Under the pieces are notes generated by a model. That model saw only the letters and a list, made by a program, of their open reading frames with translations, had not been told where the DNA came from and did no database searches. A DNA stretch of 64,000 nucleotides from Calliopsis andreniformis (taxonomy: Eukaryota; Arthropoda; Insecta; Hymenoptera; Andrenidae): contig NW_027480601.1 of the NCBI RefSeq assembly GCF_051401765.1, positions 62,001 to 126,000 on the forward strand. The letters are read 5' to 3'. How positions within the stretch are numbered: position 1 is the stretch's first letter; each line of letters starts with the position of its first letter. The translations under genes were made by a program, and so were the position numbers. This document shows positions 14,209-25,600 of this stretch, piece after piece.

Positions 14209-16089
14209 ATGAATACTCAATCTTCAATCCTCAATCCTCAATCCTCAATCCTCAATCCTCAATCCTCAATCCTCAATCATCATTCCCCAAACCTCAATCC
14301 TCAATCCCCAATCCTCAATCCTCATACCCCAAACCTCAATCCTCAATCCTCAATCCTCAATCTTCAATCCTCAATATTTAATCTTCAATCCTCAATCCTC
14401 GTTCTTCAATCCTCAATACCAAAACCTCAATCTTCAATCCTCAATCCTCAATCCTCAATTCTCAATCCTCAACCCTCAATCCTCAGACCTCAAACATCAA
14501 TACCCAACCCTCAGTCCTCGTCCTCAATCCACAACCCTCAATCATCAATCCTCAATCTTCAGCCATCAATATTCAATCTTCAATCCTCAATCCTCAGTCC
14601 TCAATCCTCAATCTTCAATCCTCAATCCTCAGTCCTCAATCCTCAATCCTCAATTCTCAATCGTCAATCCTCAATACCCAATCCTCAATTTTCAATCCTC
14701 AATCCTCAATCATCAATACTCTATCTTCAATACTCAATCCTCAATCCCCAATCCTCAATCCTCAATACTCAACCATCAATTCTCAATTCTCAATACTCAA
14801 TAGAATATCCTGAATTCTCAGGATTCAATACTCAAACCTCAATCCTCAACCCTCAGCTCTCATCCTCCATCCTCAATCCTCAATCCTCAATCCTCAATCT
14901 TCAATCCTCAATACTCAATCTTCAATCCTCAATCCTCAATCCTCAATCCTCAATCCTCATTCTCCTATCCTCAATACCAAAACCTCAATCTTCAATCCTC
15001 AATCCTCAATCCTCAATTCTCAAACCTCAATCCCCAATCCTCACACCTCAAACATCAATACTCAACCCTCAATCCTCAACCGTCAGCCCGCATCCTCCAT
15101 CCTCAATACTCGATCCTCAATCCTCAATACTCGATCCTCAATCCTCAATCTTCAATCCTCAATACTCAATCTTCAATCCTCAATCCTCAATCCTCAAACC
15201 TCAGTCCTCAATACTCAGTCATGAATACTCAATCTTCAATACTCAATCCTCAATCCTCAATCCTCAATCCTCAATCCTCAATCGTCAATCCTCAATACTC
15301 AATCTTCAATCCTCAATCCTCAGTCCTCAATCCTCAATCCTCATTCTCCAATCCTCAATACCAAAACCTCAATCTTCAATCCTCAATCCTCAATCCTCAA
15401 TTCTCAAACCTCAATCCTCAATCCTCACACCTCAAACATCAATACTCAACCCTCTATCCTCGTCCTCAAACCACAACCCTCAGTCCTCAATCCTCAATCC
15501 TCAATCCTCAATCCTCAATCCTCAATCCTCAATCTTCAATCCTCAATACTCAATCTTCAATCCTCAATCCTCAATCCTCAATCCTCAATCCTCATTCTCC
15601 AATCCTCAATACCAAAACCTCAATCTTCAATCCTCAATCCTCAATCCTCAATTCTCAAACCTCAATCCTCAATCCTCACACCTCAAACATCAATACTCAA
15701 CCCCCAATCCTCAACCCTCAGCCCGCATCCTCCATCCTCAATACTCGATCCTCAATCCTCAATACTCGATCCTCAATCCTCAATCTTCAATCCTCAATCC
15801 TCAATCCTCAATCCTCAATCCTCAGTCTTCAATCCACAATACTCAATCTTCAATCCTCAATCCTCAATCCTCAATCCTCAATTCTCAAACCTCAATCCCC
15901 AATCCTCACACCTCAAACATCAGTACTCAACCCTCAATCCTCAACCCTCAGCCCGCATCCTCCATCCTCAATACTCGATCCTCAATCCTCAATACTCGAT
16001 CCTCAATCCTCAATCTTCAATCCTCAATACTCAATCTTCAATCCTCAATCCTCAATCCTCAAACCTCAGTCCTCAATACTCAGTCATGA
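14209..16089 (+). other. Longest open frame, 626 codons; judged non-coding
   Basis: This frame opens at an ATG in the recurrent GTCATGAATACTCAA variant and closes at a TGA in the next copy of that same variant. The product would be almost entirely repeats of SSILNPQ (Ser, Ile, Leu, Asn, Pro, Gln), with no signal peptide, membrane segment or recognisable domain. A second long frame (15,221-16,375) overlaps it in another phase with the same heptapeptide, as expected for a 7-base repeat. It spans the edge of the 3,241-bp duplication. No ribosome-binding site or promoter is visible. I list it only because of its length. Confidence 0.1.
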
Positions 16090-17845
16090 ATACTCAATCT
16101 TCAATACTCAATCCTCAATCCTCAATCCTCAATCCTCAATCCTCAATCCTCAATCCTCATTCGTCAATAATCAATACCCAATCCTCAATCTTCAATCCTC
16201 AATCCTCAATCCTCAATTCTCAATCCTCAATCCTCAATCCTCAGACCTCAAACAGCAATACTCAACCCTCAGTCCTCGTCCTCAATACACAACCATCAAT
16301 ACTCAATCGTCAATCTTCAATCTTCAATATTCAATCTGCAGTGCTCAATCCTCAATCCTCGATCCTCAATCCTAAATCCTCAATATTCAAACAGCAATAC
16401 CCAATCCTCAATCTTCAATCCGCAATCCTCAATCATCAATCCTCAATCCTCAATCCTCAATCCTCAATCCTCAGACCTCAAACCTCAAACCTGAATCCCC
16501 AATCCTGAATCCTCAATCTTCAGACCTCAGTCCTCAACAATCAGTTGTCAATTCACAATCCTCAATAGAAGATCATCAATTCACAGCTTTCAATACACAA
16601 TACTCAATCTGCAATCTTCAAATCTCTATCCACAAACATCAATTCTCATCATTCAACCCTCCACACTCAGTCCCCAATCCTCAATCTTCAATCCTCAATC
16701 CTCAAACCGCAATCCTCAATACTCAACCTTCAATCCTCAATACTCAATCATCAATCCTCAATCTTCAATCCTCAGTCCTCAGTCCTCAAACCTCAATTCT
16801 GAATCCTCAATCCTGAATCCTCAATCTTCAGCCCTCAGTCCACAACAATCTGTTGTTAATCCTGAGTCCTCAATAGAATATCCTCAATTCACAGTTTTCA
16901 TTACTCAATACTCAATCTGCAATCTTCAAATCTCTATCCACAAACATCAATTCTCATCACTCAACCCTCAACACTCAGTCCCCAATCCTCAATATTCAAT
17001 CCTCAATTCTCAATCTTCAATCCTACAATCCTCAACCTTCAATCCTCAATACTCAGTCTTCAATGCTCAATCCTCAATCCTCAATCCTCAATCCTCAATA
17101 TTCAACACACAACCCTCAACCATCAATCCTCAATACTCAACCATCAATCCTCAGTTCTCAATACTCAATAGAATGTCCTGAATTCTCATGATTCAATACT
17201 CAATCATCAATATTCAATAATCAAATCTCAATCCTCAAACATCAATAATCAACACTGATTCCTCAATACTCAGTCCTCTCTCTTCAATCCTCCATCCTCA
17301 ATCCTCAATCCTCAAGCGTCAATCCTCAATACTCAATACTCAGCCCTCAATTCTCAGTCCTCAAACCTCAATCCGGAATCCTCAATCCTGAATCCTCAAT
17401 CCTCAATCCTCAATCCCCAATCTTCAATCCTCAATACTCAATCACCAATCGTCAATCCTCAATCCTCAATCCTCAATCATCAATCCTCAATCATCAATCC
17501 TCAATCTTCAATACTCAATCCTCAATCCTCAATCCTCAATCCTCAATACTCAACCATCAATCCTCAATTCCCAATACTCAATAGAGTATCCTGAATTCTC
17601 AGGATTCTATACTCAAACCTCAATCCTCAACCCTCAGTAATCAACCCTCAATCCTCAATTCTCAATCCTCAATCTTCAGCCCTCAATCCTCAATCCTCAA
17701 TCCTCAATCCTCAATCCTCAGTTTTCAGTCCTCAAACCTCAATCCTCAACCCTCAGACCTCATCCTCATTCCTCAATTCTCAATCCTCAATCGTCAGTCC
17801 TCAGTCCTCAAAGTTCTATCCTCAAACCTCAGCCCTCTTCGTCAA
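14605..17845 (+). repeat. 3,241-bp tandem duplication, left copy
   Basis: The sequence from ~14,605 recurs at a shift of exactly 3,241 (7 x 463) throughout. Alpha cassettes lie at 16,535 and 19,776, beta at 16,843 and 20,084, CpG modules at 15,084/15,719/15,949 and 18,325/18,960/19,190. Only isolated differences were noticed, such as CAATTTTCAATCC at ~14,689 against CAATATTCAATCC at ~17,930. The exact join is blurred by the shared heptamers. Confidence 0.9.
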
Positions 17846-20800
17846 TCCTCAATCTTCAATCCTCAATCCTCAGTCCTCAATCCTCAATCCTCAATTCTCA
17901 ATCGTCAATCCTCAATACCCAATCCTCAATATTCAATCCTCAATCCTCAATCATCAATACTCTATCTTCAATACTCAATCCTCAATCCCCAATCCTCAAT
18001 CCTCAATACTCAACCATCAATTCTCAATTCTCAATACTCAATAGAATATCCTGAATTCTCAGGATTCAATACTCAAACCTCAATCCTCAACCCTCAGCTC
18101 TCATCCTCCATCCTCAATCCTCAATCCTCAATCCTCAATCTTCAATCCTCAATACTCAATCTTCAATCCTCAATCCTCAATCCTCAATCCTCAATCCTCA
18201 TTCTCCTATCCTCAATACCAAAACCTCAATCTTCAATCCTCAATCCTCAATCCTCAATTCTCAAACCTCAATCCCCAATCCTCACACCTCAAACATCAAT
18301 ACTCAACCCTCAATCCTCAACCGTCAGCCCGCATCCTCCATCCTCAATACTCGATCCTCAATCCTCAATACTCGATCCTCAATCCTCAATCTTCAATCCT
18401 CAATACTCAATCTTCAATCCTCAATCCTCAATCCTCAAACCTCAGTCCTCAATACTCAGTCATGAATACTCAATCTTCAATACTCAATCCTCAATCCTCA
18501 ATCCTCAATCCTCAATCCTCAATCGTCAATCCTCAATACTCAATCTTCAATCCTCAATCCTCAGTCCTCAATCCTCAATCCTCATTCTCCAATCCTCAAT
18601 ACCAAAACCTCAATCTTCAATCCTCAATCCTCAATCCTCAATTCTCAAACCTCAATCCTCAATCCTCACACCTCAAACATCAATACTCAACCCTCTATCC
18701 TCGTCCTCAAACCACAACCCTCAGTCCTCAATCCTCAATCCTCAATCCTCAATCCTCAATCCTCAATCCTCAATCTTCAATCCTCAATACTCAATCTTCA
18801 ATCCTCAATCCTCAATCCTCAATCCTCAATCCTCATTCTCCAATCCTCAATACCAAAACCTCAATCTTCAATCCTCAATCCTCAATCCTCAATTCTCAAA
18901 CCTCAATCCTCAATCCTCACACCTCAAACATCAATACTCAACCCCCAATCCTCAACCCTCAGCCCGCATCCTCCATCCTCAATACTCGATCCTCAATCCT
19001 CAATACTCGATCCTCAATCCTCAATCTTCAATCCTCAATCCTCAATCCTCAATCCTCAATCCTCAGTCTTCAATCCACAATACTCAATCTTCAATCCTCA
19101 ATCCTCAATCCTCAATCCTCAATTCTCAAACCTCAATCCCCAATCCTCACACCTCAAACATCAATACTCAACCCTCAATCCTCAACCCTCAGCCCGCATC
19201 CTCCATCCTCAATACTCGATCCTCAATCCTCAATACTCGATCCTCAATCCTCAATCTTCAATCCTCAATACTCAATCTTCAATCCTCAATCCTCAATCCT
19301 CAAACCTCAGTCCTCAATACTCAGTCATGAATACTCAATCTTCAATACTCAATCCTCAATCCTCAATCCTCAATCCTCAATCCTCAATCCTCAATCCTCA
19401 TTCGTCAATAATCAATACCCAATCCTCAATCTTCAATCCTCAATCCTCAATCCTCAATTCTCAATCCTCAATCCTCAATCCTCAGACCTCGAACAGCAAT
19501 ACTCAACCCTCAGTCCTCGTCCTCAATACACAACCATCAATACTCAATCGTCAATCTTCAATCTTCAATATTCAATCTGCAGTGCTCAATCCTCAATCCT
19601 CGATCCTCAATCCTAAATCCTCAATATTCAAACAGCAATACCCAATCCTCAATCTTCAATCCGCAATCCTCAATCATCAATCCTCAATCCTCAATCCTCA
19701 ATCCTCAATCCTCAGACCTCAAACCTCAAACCTGAATCCCCAATCCTGAATCCTCAATCTTCAGACCTCAGTCCTCAACAATCAGTTGTCAATTCACAAT
19801 CCTCAATAGAAGATCATCAATTCACAGCTTTCAATACACAATACTCAATCTGCAATCTTCAAATCTCTATCCACAAACATCAATTCTCATCATTCAACCC
19901 TCCACACTCAGTCCCCAATCCTCAATCTTCAATCCTCAATCCTCAAACCGCAATCCTCAATACTCAACCTTCAATCCTCAATACTCAATCATCAATCCTC
20001 AATCTTCAATCCTCAGTCCTCAGTCCTCAAACCTCAATTCTGAATCCTCAATCCTGAATCCTCAATCTTCAGCCCTCAGTCCACAACAATCTGTTGTTAA
20101 TCCTGAGTCCTCAATAGAATATCCTCAATTCACAGTTTTCATTACTCAATACTCAATCTGCAATCTTCAAATCTCTATCCACAAACATCAATTCTCATCA
20201 CTCAACCCTCAACACTCAGTCCCCAATCCTCAATATTCAATCCTCAATTCTCAATCTTCAATCCTACAATCCTCAACCTTCAATCCTCAATACTCAGTCT
20301 TCAATGCTCAATCCTCAATCCTCAATCCTCAATCCTCAATATTCAACACACAACCCTCAACCATCAATCCTCAATACTCAACCATCAATCCTCAGTTCTC
20401 AATACTCAATAGAATGTCCTGAATTCTCATGATTCAATACTCAATCATCAATATTCAATAATCAAATCTCAATCCTCAAACATCAATAATCAACACTGAT
20501 TCCTCAATACTCAGTCCTCTCTCTTCAATCCTCCATCCTCAATCCTCAATCCTCAAGCGTCAATCCTCAATACTCAATACTCAGCCCTCAATTCTCAGTC
20601 CTCAAACCTCAATCCGGAATCCTCAATCCTGAATCCTCAATCCTCAATCCTCAATCCCCAATCTTCAATCCTCAATACTCAATCACCAATCGTCAATCCT
20701 CAATCCTCAATCCTCAATCATCAATCCTCAATCATCAATCCTCAATCTTCAATACTCAATCCTCAATCCTCAATCCTCAATCCTCAATACTCAACCATCA

Positions 20801-21086
20801 ATCCTCAATTCCCAATACTCAATAGAGTATCCTGAATTCTCAGGATTCTATACTCAAACCTCAATCCTCAACCCTCAGTAATCAACCCTCAATCCTCAAT
20901 TCTCAATCCTCAATCTTCAGCCCTCAATCCTCAATCCTCAATCCTCAATCCTCAATCCTCAGTTTTCAGTCCTCAAACCTCAATCCTCAACCCTCAGACC
21001 TCATCCTCATTCCTCAATTCTCAATCCTCAATCGTCAGTCCTCAGTCCTCAAAGTTCTATCCTCAAACCTCAGCCCTCTTCGTCAA
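17846..21086 (+). repeat. 3,241-bp tandem duplication, right copy
   Basis: This is the second copy of the preceding block. The join is visible near 17,840-17,850, where a TTCGTCAATCCTCAAT tract normally followed by ACTCAATCCTCAGCC instead runs directly into the block's left end. A noticed difference is CCTCGAACAGC at ~19,488 against CCTCAAACAGC in the left copy. Past 21,086 the sequence continues into the module order expected from the region near 2.2 kb. Confidence 0.9.
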
Positions 21087-21712
21087 TCCTCAATCCTCAA
21101 TACTCAATCCTCAGCCTTCAATCCTCAATACTCAATCTTCAATCCTCAATCCTCAGTCCTCAAACCTCAATTCTGAATCCTCAGTCCTGAATCCTCAACC
21201 TTCAGCCCTCAGTCCTCAATAATCAGTTGTCAATACTCAATCCTCAATAGAATATCGTCAGTTCTCAGTTTTCAATACTCAATACTCAATCTGCAATCTT
21301 CAAATCGCTATCCACAAACATCAATTCTGAATCCTCAATCCTCAATCTTCAATCCTCAATATTTAATCTTCAATCCTCAATACTCAATCTTCAATCCTCA
21401 ATGCTCAATCCTCAAACCTCAGTCCTCAATACTCAGTCATGAATACTCAATCTTCAATCCTCAATCCTCAATCCTCAATCCTCAATCCTCAATCCTCAAT
21501 CCTCAATCATCATTCCCCAAACCTCAATCCTCAATCCCCAATCCTCAATCCTCATACCCCAAACCTCAATCCTCAATCCTCAATCCTCAATCTTCAATCC
21601 TCAATATTTAATCTTCAATCCTCAATCCTCGTTCTTCAATCCTCAATACCAAAACCTCAATCTTCAATCCTCAATCCTCAATCCTCAATTCTCAATCCTC
21701 AACCCTCAATCC
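20784..21712 (+). repeat. 929-bp tandem duplication, left copy
   Basis: The hairpin (20,829) and gamma cassette (21,217) recur 929 bases later at 21,758 and 22,146, and the sequence between is the same apart from rare single-base changes. The period is 7 x 133 minus 2. Confidence 0.85.
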
Positions 21713-22644
21713 TCAATACTCAACCATCAATCCTCAATTCCCAATACTCAATAGAGTATCCTGAATTCTCAGGATTCTATACTCAAACCTCAATCCTCAA
21801 CCCTCAGTAATCAACCCTCAATCCTCAATTCTCAATCCTCAATCTTCAGCCCTCAATCCTCAATCCTCAATCCTCAATCCTCAATCCTCAGTTTTCAGTC
21901 CTCAAACCTCAATCCTCAACCCTCAGACCTCATCCTCATTCCTCAATTCTCAATCCTCAATCCTCAGTCCTCAGTCCTCAAAGTTCTATCCTCAAACCTC
22001 AGCCCTCTTCGTCAATCCTCAATCCTCAATACTCAATCCTCAGCCTTCAATCCTCAATACTCAATCTTCAATCCTCAATCCTCAGTCCTCAAACCTCAAT
22101 TCTGAATCCTCAGTCCTGAATCCTCAACCTTCAGCCCTCAGTCCTCAATAATCAGTTGTCAATCCTCAATCCTCAATAGAATATCGTCAATTCTCAGTTT
22201 TCAATACTCAATACTCAATCTGCAATCTTCAAATCGCTATCCACAAACATCAATTCTGAATCCTCAATCCTCAATCTTCAATCCTCAATATTTAATCTTC
22301 AATCCTCAATACTCAATCTTCAATCCTCAATGCTCAATCCTCAAACCTCAGTCCTCAATACTCAGTCATGAATACTCAATCTTCAATCCTCAATCCTCAA
22401 TCCTCAATCCTCAATCCTCAATCCTCAATCCTCAATCATCATTCCCCAAACCTCAATCCTCAATCCCCAATCCTCAATCCTCATACCCCAAACCTCAATC
22501 CTCAATCCTCAATCCTCAATCTTCAATCCTCAATATTTAATCTTCAATCCTCAATCCTCGTTCTTCAATCCTCAATACCAAAACCTCAATCTTCAATCCT
22601 CAATCCTCAATCCTCAATTCTCAATCCTCAACCCTCAATCCTCA
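21713..22644 (+). repeat. 929-bp tandem duplication, right copy
   Basis: It repeats 20,784-21,712 and diverges at ~22,645, where CTCAGACCTC replaces the expected CTCAATACTC. Its gamma cassette is at 22,146. Confidence 0.85.
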
Positions 22645-25600
22645 GACCTCAAACATCAATACCCAACCCTCAGTCCTCGTCCTCAATCCACAACCCTCAA
22701 TCATCAATCCTCAATCTTCAGGCATCAATATTCAATCTTCAATCCTCAATCCTCAGTCCTCAATCCTCAATCTTCAATCCTCAATCCTCAGTCCTCAATC
22801 CTCAATCCTCAATTCTCAATCGTCAATCCTCAATACCCAATCCTCAATTTTCAATCCTCAATCCTCAATCATCAATCCTCTATCTTCAATACTCAATCCT
22901 CAATCCCCAATCCTCAATCCTCAATACTCAACCATCAATTCTCAATTCTCAATACTCAATAGAATATCCTGAATTCTCAGGATTCAGTACTCAAACCTCA
23001 ATCCTCAACCCTCAGCTCTCATCCTCCATCCTCAATCCTCAATCCTCAATCCTCAATGTTCAATCCTCAATACTCAATCTTCAATTCTCAATCCTCAATC
23101 CTCAATCCTCATAACTCAATCCTCAGTCATGAATACTCAATCTTCAATACTCAATCATCAATCCTCAATCCTCAATCCTCAATCCTAAATCCTCGATCCT
23201 AATTCCCCAAACCTCTATCCTTAACCCTCAGTCCTCATCCTCAATTCTCAGTACACAATCGTCAATCCTCACTCCTCAATCATCAATCCTCAATCTTCAA
23301 TACTCAATCCTCAATCCTCAATCCTCAATCCTCAATCCTCAATCCTCAAACCTCAGTCCTCAATCCTCAGTCATGAGTACTCAATCTTCAATACTCAATC
23401 CTCAATCCTCAATCCTCAATCCTCAAACCTCAATCCTCAATCCTCAATCATCATTCCCCAAACCTCAATACTCAATCCTCAATCCTCAATCTTCAATCCT
23501 CAATATTTAATCTTCAATACTGAATCCTCAGTCCTCAATCCACAATCCTCAATCCTCAATCCTCAATCTTCAATCCTCAATACTCAATCTTCAATCCTCA
23601 ATCCTCAATCCTCAATCCTCAATCCTCATTCTCCAATCCTCAATACCAAAACCTCAATCTTCAATCCTCAATCCTCAATCCTCAATTCTCAAACCTCAAT
23701 CCCCAATCCTCACACCTCAAACATCAATACTCAACCCTCAATCCTCAACCGTCAGCCCGCATCCTCCATCCTCAATACTCGATCCTCAATCCTCAATCTT
23801 CAATCCTCAATACTCAATCTTCAATCCTCAATCCTCAATCCTCAAACCTCAGTCCTCAATACTCAGTCATGAATACTCAATCTTCAATACTCAATCCTCA
23901 ATCCTCAATCCTCAATCCTCAATCCTCAATCGTCAATCCTCAATACTCAATCTTCAATCCTCAATCCTCAGTCCTCAATCCTCAATCCTCATTCTCCAAT
24001 CCTCAATACCAAAACCTCAATCTTCAATCCTCAATCCTCAATCCTCAATTCTCAAACCTCAATCCTCAATCCTCACACCTCAAACATCAATACTCAACCC
24101 TCAATCCTCGTCCTCAAACCACAACCCTCAGTCCTCAATCCTCAATCCTCAATCCTCAATCCTCAATCCTCAATCCTCAATCTTCAATCCTCAATACTCA
24201 ATCTTCAATCCTCAATCCTCAATCCTCAATCCTCAATCCTCATTCTCCAATCCTCAATACCAAAACCTCAATCTTCAATCCTCAATCCTCAATCCTCAAT
24301 TCTCAAACCTCAATCCTCAATCCTCACACCTCAAACATCAATACTCAACCCCCAATCCTCAACCCTCAGCCCGCATCCTCCATCCTCAATACTCGATCCT
24401 CAATCCTCAATACTCGATCCTCAATCCTCAATCTTCAATCCTCAATCCTCAATCCTCAATCCTCAATCCTCAGTCTTCAATCCACAATACTCAATCTTCA
24501 ATCCTCAATCCTCAATCCTCAATCCTCAATCCTCACACCTCAAACATCAATACTCAACCCTCAATCCTCAACCCTCAGCCCGCATCCTCCATCCTCAATA
24601 CTCGATCCTCAATCCTCAATACTCTATCCTCAATCCTCAATCTTCAATCCTCAATACTCAATCTTCAATCCTCAATCCTCAATCCTCAAACCTCAGTCCT
24701 CAATACTCAGTCATGAATACTCAATCTTCAATACTCAATCCTCAATCCTCAATCCTCAATCCTCAATCCTCAATCCTCAATCCTCATTCGTCAATAATCA
24801 ATACCCAATCCTCAATCTTCAATCCTCAATCCTCAATCCTCAATTCTCAATCCTCAATCCTCAATCCTCAGACCTCAAACAGCAATACTCAACCCTCAGT
24901 CCTCGTCCTCAATACACAACCATCATTACTCAATCGTCAATCTTCAATCTTCAATATTCAATCTTCAGTCCTCAATCCTCAATCCTCGATCCTCAATCCT
25001 AAATCCTCAATATTCAAACAGCAATACCCAATCCTCAATCTTCAATTCGCAATCCTCAATCATCAATCCTCAATCTTCAATACTCAATCCTCAATCCTCA
25101 ATCCTCAATCCTCAATACTCAACCATCAATCCTCAATTCCCAATACTCAATAGAGTATCCTGAATTCTCAGGATTCTATACTCAAACCTCAATCCTCAAC
25201 CCTCAGTAATCAACCCTCAATCCTCAATTCTCAATCCTCAATCTTCAGTCCTCAATCCTCAATCCTCAATCCTCAATCCTCAATCCTCAGTTCTCAGTCC
25301 TCAAACCTCAATCCTCAACCCTCAAACCTCATCCTCATTCCTCAATTCTCAATCTTCAATCCTCAGTCCTCAGTCCTCAAAGTTCTATCCTCAAACCTCA
25401 GCCCTCTTCGTCAATCCTCAATCCTCAATACTCAATCCTCAGCCTTCAATCCTCAATACTCAATCTTCAATCCTCAATCCTCAGTCCTCAAACCTCAATT
25501 CTGAATCCTCAGTCCTGAATCCTCAACCTTCAGCCCTCAGTCCTCAATAATCAGTTGTCAATCCTGAATCCTCAATAGAATATCGTCAATTCTCAGTTTT

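Noticed and set aside
14209..16089. A giant SSILNPQ-repeat protein gene family, suggested by many open frames of 60-626 codons.
   Set aside because: All three + frames give the same stop-free heptapeptide, frames overlap out of phase, starts and stops are satellite point variants, and duplicates gain or lose the ATG freely (30,485 versus 33,366). No promoter, ribosome-binding site, domain or non-repeat terminus is visible.
16086..16089. ATGA stop/start overlaps between successive open frames (for example 10,160, 12,097, 16,086, 45,427), as in translationally coupled operons.
   Set aside because: They all come from one recurring satellite variant, GTCATGAATAC, so the overlap is copied with the repeat and is not evidence of coupling.
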